Source: an uncultured Fretibacterium sp. (GTDB taxonomy: Bacteria; Synergistota; Synergistia; Synergistales; Aminobacteriaceae). From it: a stretch of DNA of 60,373 bases. The notes beneath the pieces were generated by a model. That model saw only the letters and a program-made list of their open reading frames with translations. It had not been told where the DNA came from and did no database searches. Location of the stretch: positions 1 through 60,373 of the forward strand of contig CAMGZM010000014.1 in assembly GCA_946183145.1 (NCBI GenBank), in the 5' to 3' direction. Below, one piece after another: positions 55,303 through 60,373 of this stretch; the first letter of the stretch is position 1; each line of letters begins with the position of its first letter. The position numbers and the translations under genes were made by a program.

Positions 55303-56612
55303 TGAAGAAGGTTGTGAAATTCGGCGGAAGCTCATTAGCTGATGCAAATCAATTCCGTAAAGTCGCTGAAATAATCCGGGCTGATGAGATGAGAGTCTTT
55401 GTTGTTCCTTCAGCACCGGGAAAACGCAACTCATCAGACACAAAAGTTACTGACCTGTTGTATCAGTGCTATGACATGGCCGCAAAGGGTAATGATTTCT
55501 CCGTGCCATTCTCAGCGGTGAAAGAGAGATACGGCGAAATAATATCAGGACTCGGACTCAATCTCTCATTGTCGGGAGCGTTTGAGGAAATAGAGTCGAG
55601 CTTGAGAGATTCCCCCGAAAAAGATTACACGGCTTCAAGGGGTGAATATCTCAACGGCTTAATCATGGCCGAATTTTTAGGGTATGAGTTTATTGACTCT
55701 GCTGACGTGATATTTTTTGACGAGAACGGGAATTTTGACGGCGCAAAAACTTATCCCATACTCGCAGAAAGACTCAAAGGCTCAAAGGGCGCAGTAATAC
55801 CCGGCTTTTACGGCTCATCACCTGACGGGAGAGTCAAAACATTTTCACGCGGAGGAAGCGACATAACCGGCTCAATCATCGCGAGGGCTTGCAGGGCTTG
55901 CACATATGAGAACTGGACAGACGTATCAGGACTCCTCATGACAGATCCTCACATTGTCCCGAATCCCGCAAGAATCGAAAGCATAACTTACCGTGAATTG
56001 CGTGAGCTTGCCTACATGGGCGCAAGTGTGATGCACGAGGACGCAATTTTTCCCGTCAAAAGCGCGAACATTCCCATCAACATACGCAACACAAACAGGC
56101 CGGAAGACTCTGGCACGTGGATTGTCGGCAACACTGCACGGCGTTCAAAGTTCACGATAACAGGAATCGCCGGGAGAAAAGATTTCTGCGCAATCACAAT
56201 CGCAAAAGACCTCATGCACTCGCAGGCAGACTTCTACAGGAAAGTTGCTCAGTGTTTCGAGGAAAATAATATCCCTCTTGAGCATCTGCCATCAGGAATC
56301 GACACGCTTACGGTTATTGTTCAGGAGTCGAAATTCATCGAGCATGAACAGGACGTATTGAGCAGAATCGCAAAGTTCGTTGAGCCTGAGTCGGTTGAGG
56401 TTGAAGCGGGTATTGCGTTAATCGCTGTTGTGGGAAGAAGCATGAAGTCTCAGACAGGAACCGCCGCAAAAATCTTCAAGGCTCTTGCTGACGAACGCAT
56501 TAATGTCCGAATGATAGATCAGGGAGCAAGTGAGCTGAATATTATTGTGGGAGTCTTGAATCCTGACTTTGAAGACGCTGTGAAAGCTATATACAATGCG
56601 TTTGTGAATTGA
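55302..56612 (+). CDS. lysC: Aspartate kinase
   Basis: A 436-residue enzyme phosphorylating aspartate, the first step of the pathway. It has KFGGSSLADANQF at the N-terminus, FSRGGSDITGSIIA and a C-terminal pair of ACT domains (VVGRSMKSQTGTAAKIF, RMIDQGASELNIIVGV), the site of feedback control. With Hom lacking ACT, regulation probably sits here. The start overlaps the hom stop (TAATG). Confidence 0.93.
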   Translation: MKKVVKFGGSSLADANQFRKVAEIIRADEMRVFVVPSAPGKRNSSDTKVTDLLYQCYDMAAKGNDFSVPFSAVKERYGEIISGLGLNLSLSGAFEEIESSLRDSPEKDYTASRGEYLNGLIMAEFLGYEFIDSADVIFFDENGNFDGAKTYPILAERLKGSKGAVIPGFYGSSPDGRVKTFSRGGSDITGSIIARACRACTYENWTDVSGLLMTDPHIVPNPARIESITYRELRELAYMGASVMHEDAIFPVKSANIPINIRNTNRPEDSGTWIVGNTARRSKFTITGIAGRKDFCAITIAKDLMHSQADFYRKVAQCFEENNIPLEHLPSGIDTLTVIVQESKFIEHEQDVLSRIAKFVEPESVEVEAGIALIAVVGRSMKSQTGTAAKIFKALADERINVRMIDQGASELNIIVGVLNPDFEDAVKAIYNAFVN

Positions 56613-56642
56613 GATTGATACGTGAGAAAATGTGAAAAAGAG

Positions 56643-56675
56643 TCCCCCCTGCCGTTTTTGACAAGGGGGATTTTT
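56643..56675 (+). terminator. Bidirectional terminator between lysC and the surface protein gene
   Basis: TCCCCC (56643-56648) pairs with GGGGGA (56665-56670) across a 16-nt loop. TTTTT follows on the plus strand, and CTCTTTTTC on the minus strand. It serves both convergent genes. Confidence 0.75.
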
Positions 56676-56684
56676 GTTTGTCCT

Positions 56685-59498
56685 TTAACGTTTCTTAATG
56701 AGCAGGGAGATTCCCGCAAGCATTAACGCTGAAATTGCCGCTGAAACGTTGCAGCCTCCTCCGCCTGATGAGCCGCCTACGCCCTGATCTGTTCCCGTTT
56801 GCGTTGTTGTGTTGCTGTCAGTGTTTGTGTTTGGTGTTACGTTCTGGATTGCGTCAGGGGTTGCGATTCCGTCTGATGTATTTCCTGCTGTGAGCGATGA
56901 GATGTAGAACGTGAGATCCCATTTTCCGTCTTCGCTTCCGTCGCCTATGAGTATATACGGTACATCATCATCCTTGAAGATTTCAACGTAAGCAGTTTTT
57001 GACGTTCTTACGCTTGAGCCGTCAGCCATTATCACAATGAAGTCAAGACACAGTTCATCATTGTACAGGAACGCCCTCACGCAGTCCGCAGCACTTACTC
57101 CGATATTGCTTCCCTTGTTGTTGATGGCCGTGAAAAGATTTGCGTCTCTCTCTCTTGTTGCCTCTGAACGTACCCACACAGTTCCGTAACGCGAAAATAT
57201 GTTGAATAGCTCCGTTGATGTTGACGCGCTGTCCATTTCGTTCCAGTGATTCACTATGAGGCTGTTTGAACGCGGGACTCTCATTCTTATTGCTACAGGC
57301 TGAAGGGGTATATCAACGCTCGTGTAAATGATTTCAGAGACGTTGACTCCCATAACACCCGTATCACCTGAAGTCGGCGTTTCTGGAGTCGGTTCAGGGG
57401 TCGGCGTCGGCGTTGTGATGTCTTCTGACTCGGTTGTGTCTGAGCCTGTATCTTTTGAGACAACACGCACAAGCCCTTCCGGCACTGTCTTTGTGATCTT
57501 GAATGCGTCAATTGCTGATGAATTTATGTACAGTGATGTTACTGTTGCGGGGTCAGCATCATCGCCGTAATCTGAAGCCGTTATCCTTGATGTGTCAGAA
57601 ATCAGAGGCCCGCGCCCAATCATTGACGGAAGTTTTCCCGTGAGAACGTATAACTCCTCGGCTGTCTGGTTAGTATTGCTCGCAACGTCAGCAAAATCCA
57701 TGATGAACTCACGAACATTAACGCCGCTTTCAGGTGTGTGATTTCCTCCCGTAATCGGAGTCATTCCGCCTATACGCCTGTAGTTGAGACGCAAATTTTT
57801 GGGATTCGCAGACGCGTATTCATAGAGCCTGAATGATTCGGATGTGTCATTCTGCGTGCTGATTGTCCTATAGCCCTCGCCGATATTGTTCTTGTAGACT
57901 GTTACAAGTCCCGGCGCAATCTGGCTGTGTGCGTCAAGCAAAAATGTTTCCGGCAATGTCCCGTACATGTCCGCCGTCAAATCATACTTCCAGTAATCCG
58001 GCATTATGTTGCTGTAGCCGTCGCGGTATGTAGGAGTCCCGTTCACGGTGTTAGTCATGTCGTAGCGGTAAAGCTCGTAGCGTGTTCCTGTTCTGTTCGT
58101 GATTCGAGTCTCAAGTTTATACTGTACATCACGTGAGCCGATCATGAAGAACGTTCCTAAATCCTGATCCGGCTTGTCATATTGTGCGTCCCACGTGAAT
58201 TTTATCCTGTTCACTATGTTGTCCGCGCTGTCTGATACTATCATGTCGAAAAGCAAAGGTGTTACTGACGCATTGCCCTCCGCAACATTCGCAATCACAA
58301 GAGGAAGTGAAGTATATTCCCTGTAATTCGTGTAGCCCGGCGCAAAGCTCGCACGCTGCCTGAAAGTGATATAGCCCAATTTGCTCCCGTACTCTGATGG
58401 AGTTATACCCCTGACTCTAACGTTCGTGCTTAATGATCCGGCTGATGATATTGCCTGCTCCGTTGATGGGTTGAGATTGATATTGTAATCGCTCTCGAAT
58501 CCTGAGAAGGCTATAGACTCGTTTATGTTCCTGATTTCGCAGATAAACATATCCCCGGCTGTATCAGTCTCTATTGTGTAGACGAGATTATTTGAAGCGT
58601 CATAAACTTTGTCATGGCTCGCGCTCACTGTATACGCTAAAGCATCGGCTGATGTATATATCTGGTCGCCCGAAACTTTGTACATTACTGTTCCGGCTGT
58701 GTTGCGTAACTGGACATGAGTCGCGATGACTGTAGTTTTGTCCGCTGAATAGTCATTTGAGACAACGAGCTTGTAGCCGATCTCGTATTTTCCTGTGCTG
58801 CTGTTGCGTACGTACAAATCCGGCGAGCTGTATATATATGCTATAGGCTCTGCTGTCGGATAAGTTTCATTTCTCCAGTCGAAACCCTGAAGCCACCATT
58901 TTGATGTCGTCTGAGTCGTTCCTGTTGTCCTGAAATCCCACCAAAACGGGAAATGACGCGCATACGGATTCCCGAAGTCAATGTTGATTTCTCCCTGCCC
59001 GTTTGTGATGACGAAGCATAAACTTTCTACGGGGTCAGGGTACGTATCATAAACTTCACGGTTGATATATCTTCTCCACGCGGCCGCATATGGCTGAGGC
59101 TCTTCAGCGAAAACGAAATTGAATCCGTCAAGCAAATCTCCCACAGTCCGAAACGTAATATCAGGCATTTCACCGCCCGTTGTCCTTCTGTAAATCCCCG
59201 TGTAAGTCTCATTAGTGGCGATGTTGTAGACTCTGCTTCTTATGCCGTAATAATAATTCTCGTAGACAGTCGCGAACCATTGAGGCCCTGCAACTTTTTC
59301 CGAACGAGCAGCACCCGTAACATCTCTCAGCTGATAGAAGAAATTGTAATCTCCGTAGCCGTAACGCCCGTAAACTTGCGCTTCATAGTCCGGGCTTGTG
59401 TACCAGAAATGCAAATTGTACGGGTCATATTCCGCGCCCCATGAGACTCCGCACATAACCGTAAGCAGGAAAATTCCCGCCGCAAAACGTTTGAACAT
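56685..59498 (-). CDS. Large secreted surface protein with Synergist-CTERM sorting tail
   Basis: A 937-residue exported protein. The signal peptide is MFKRFAAGIFLLTVMCGVSWG. The body is rich in Tyr, Thr and Asn with beta-type repeats and no enzyme motif. A Thr/Pro-Glu linker (TPTPTPEPTPETPTSG) lies near residue 710. The C-terminus has a Thr/Asn-rich stretch, then GGSSGGGGCNVSAAISALML and a basic KKR end: the Synergist-CTERM pattern with an invariant cysteine, predicted to be processed and perhaps lipid-anchored. It points to Synergistota. GGAGG precedes ATG 59498. Confidence 0.8.
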   Translation of the reverse strand: MFKRFAAGIFLLTVMCGVSWGAEYDPYNLHFWYTSPDYEAQVYGRYGYGDYNFFYQLRDVTGAARSEKVAGPQWFATVYENYYYGIRSRVYNIATNETYTGIYRRTTGGEMPDITFRTVGDLLDGFNFVFAEEPQPYAAAWRRYINREVYDTYPDPVESLCFVITNGQGEINIDFGNPYARHFPFWWDFRTTGTTQTTSKWWLQGFDWRNETYPTAEPIAYIYSSPDLYVRNSSTGKYEIGYKLVVSNDYSADKTTVIATHVQLRNTAGTVMYKVSGDQIYTSADALAYTVSASHDKVYDASNNLVYTIETDTAGDMFICEIRNINESIAFSGFESDYNINLNPSTEQAISSAGSLSTNVRVRGITPSEYGSKLGYITFRQRASFAPGYTNYREYTSLPLVIANVAEGNASVTPLLFDMIVSDSADNIVNRIKFTWDAQYDKPDQDLGTFFMIGSRDVQYKLETRITNRTGTRYELYRYDMTNTVNGTPTYRDGYSNIMPDYWKYDLTADMYGTLPETFLLDAHSQIAPGLVTVYKNNIGEGYRTISTQNDTSESFRLYEYASANPKNLRLNYRRIGGMTPITGGNHTPESGVNVREFIMDFADVASNTNQTAEELYVLTGKLPSMIGRGPLISDTSRITASDYGDDADPATVTSLYINSSAIDAFKITKTVPEGLVRVVSKDTGSDTTESEDITTPTPTPEPTPETPTSGDTGVMGVNVSEIIYTSVDIPLQPVAIRMRVPRSNSLIVNHWNEMDSASTSTELFNIFSRYGTVWVRSEATRERDANLFTAINNKGSNIGVSAADCVRAFLYNDELCLDFIVIMADGSSVRTSKTAYVEIFKDDDVPYILIGDGSEDGKWDLTFYISSLTAGNTSDGIATPDAIQNVTPNTNTDSNTTTQTGTDQGVGGSSGGGGCNVSAAISALMLAGISLLIKKR

Positions 59499-59513
59499 GT
59501 AAAAATTTCCTCC

Positions 59514-60230
59514 TTAATTTGGTATGCCTATGTATGAAACTGTAACATCTCCGCCGTATTCCGGGGAAATGTCTAATCCCTTCTTCATTCGGTGAAACGT
59601 AACTGTTCTTGCCGCCCTCACCGAAACGCCAAGCTCCTCGCCCGTATCACAGTCAAGCCCCGACGGTATATCAACCGCGACGATATGAGACGCAAATTTG
59701 TTCATGGCCTCGACAGCCCTGCGGAAGATTCCTTCAAGCGGACGGTTGAGTCCAGTCCCGAAAATTGAGTCTATACATGCCTCGCAGCCCTTTAACGCGC
59801 TCTCAAATTCAGCAAAATTTTCATCGTTCACAGTGTGCAGAACTTCAGGCGCAAGACGAGTCATGATTCGCAAATTTGTCTGAAAGTCCGGGCTTCCCTT
59901 CTTGGGATCTCCGAGAATGTAGACTCGCACGTCTTTTCCCATTATGCACAAGTGCCGGGCAATCGCGAGTCCGTCCCCGCCGTTCGAACCAGGAGCGCAC
60001 ACAACCGCAAATATCGCGTACTCCTGAACGACCCGGACAACAGCAAGAGCAGCATTCTCCATCAATAATATGCTCGGTATTCCGAATGTCTCAATCGCTC
60101 GTTTGTCTGCGTCTCTTGCCTGCTGGCGTGAAAATGCTTCCGGCGAATTTACTCCGGCGTAAATAACTTCCCTGTGAAATTCGTCAGGGTCATAGAAATA
60201 TTCAAGCTCATTGTCAAATTCAGGGGGCAA
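59514..60230 (-). CDS. nnrE: NAD(P)H-hydrate epimerase
   Basis: A 238-residue YjeF-N-type epimerase that repairs hydrated NAD(P)H. Motifs are RDADKRAIETFGIPSILLME, APGSNGGDGLAIARHL and VAVDIPSGLDCDTGEELG. Most bacterial forms are fused to the dehydratase; this one stands alone. TTG 60230 is taken as start because GGAGGAG lies 7 nt upstream; this gives about 30 residues of non-conserved lead. Confidence 0.88.
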   Translation of the reverse strand: MPPEFDNELEYFYDPDEFHREVIYAGVNSPEAFSRQQARDADKRAIETFGIPSILLMENAALAVVRVVQEYAIFAVVCAPGSNGGDGLAIARHLCIMGKDVRVYILGDPKKGSPDFQTNLRIMTRLAPEVLHTVNDENFAEFESALKGCEACIDSIFGTGLNRPLEGIFRRAVEAMNKFASHIVAVDIPSGLDCDTGEELGVSVRAARTVTFHRMKKGLDISPEYGGDVTVSYIGIPN

Positions 60231-60281
60231 ATGAATCTCTCCTCCGTCAAAAAAATTTTGGTGATTACGATATTATATTAC

Positions 60282-60373
60282 CAAAAAACAGCCAGAAAGC
60301 CTCTAGCTTTAGCTATGCGGATGAATGACTTAATATAATATAATTTCCATATCATGAAAACTTTTTGCTTCAA
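60282..60373 (+). mobile_element. Left end of an IS200/IS605-type element (truncated by contig end)
   Basis: It begins directly after TTAC (60278-60281) with CAAAAAACAGCCAGAAAGCC, followed by the CTCTAGCTTTAGCTATG core. It runs outward off the contig and is an inverted copy of positions 1-92. The insertion lies between nnrE and whatever comes next, in the promoter side of nnrE. Confidence 0.75.

Noticed and set aside
1-60373. Terminal inverted repeats suggesting a linear plasmid or phage
   Set aside because: The ends are IS left ends at TTAC sites with a 55-nt exact overlap. No terminal protein, replication or virion genes are present.

Overview
The window looks like a chromosomal contig from a member of the Synergistota, probably a host-associated anaerobe. 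The best single clue is the 937-residue surface protein at 56685-59498. It has a signal peptide, a long extracellular part, and a C-terminal glycine/cysteine motif followed by a hydrophobic segment and a basic tail, which is the Synergist-CTERM sorting-signal layout. A TctC-type binding protein and AmmeMemoRadiSam genes fit that assignment but do not prove it. Both window ends lie inside the left end of the same IS200/IS605-type element. The two 92-nt ends are inverted copies, each preceded by TTAC, and their outermost 55 nt are identical. The contig therefore most likely stops because the assembly broke in a repeat.

Layout. 1-623: IS left end inserted in a decayed Lnt-like gene. 635-2380: exported amidohydrolase. 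2475-7890: a tightly coupled four-gene operon with three P-loop GTPases and one single-pass membrane protein. 8012-9498: a TnpB-only IS605-type element. 9554-11562: a Sel1/ankyrin/SH3 membrane protein. 11616-17403: a decayed cluster (GT2-GH3 fusion, adenylate-forming ligase with an RsbW-like tail, condensation-like protein) carrying in-frame stops and a frameshift. 17855-24516: a complete FTR1/P19/DUF2318/ABC iron-uptake operon. 24689-26860: the AmmeMemoRadiSam triad. 27033-42261: reverse transcriptase, cas1, cas2, a 20-repeat CRISPR array, a CARF-HEPN effector, a type III-D (III-Dv-like) effector operon with fused RAMP proteins, cas6 and a WYL regulator. 42252-48029 (minus strand): a TerY-P-like triad (vWA, protein kinase with zinc ribbon, PP2C) with two PIN-domain proteins and a glycine-zipper-rich hydrophobic protein. 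48215-50554: a TctC-CitMHS fusion transporter. 50640-53054: an FrhB-type protein and a polysaccharide pyruvyl transferase switched off by a G10 tract and a 15-bp tandem duplication. 53190-56612: asd-hom-lysC. 56685-60230: the Synergist-CTERM protein and NnrE.

How the parts work together. The CRISPR locus is self-contained. RT-Cas1-Cas2 would add spacers, possibly from RNA. Cas6 would process the array. The fused RAMP complex with a GGDD-containing Cas10 would detect target RNA and make cyclic oligoadenylate, which the CARF-HEPN protein would sense. The adjoining TerY-P/PIN cluster ends tail-to-tail with the CRISPR operon. By composition it looks like a second, phosphorylation-controlled conflict or stress system with RNase-type effectors. 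The GTPase operon at 2.5-7.9 kb may be a third. The CRISPR/TerY-P block and the GTPase operon are the best candidates for under-described biology here.

Limits. All family assignments come from reading motifs, without any database search. Several lesions are single-base changes in short A or G runs, so some apparent pseudogenes could reflect assembly errors. Promoter, terminator and ncRNA calls are tentative.
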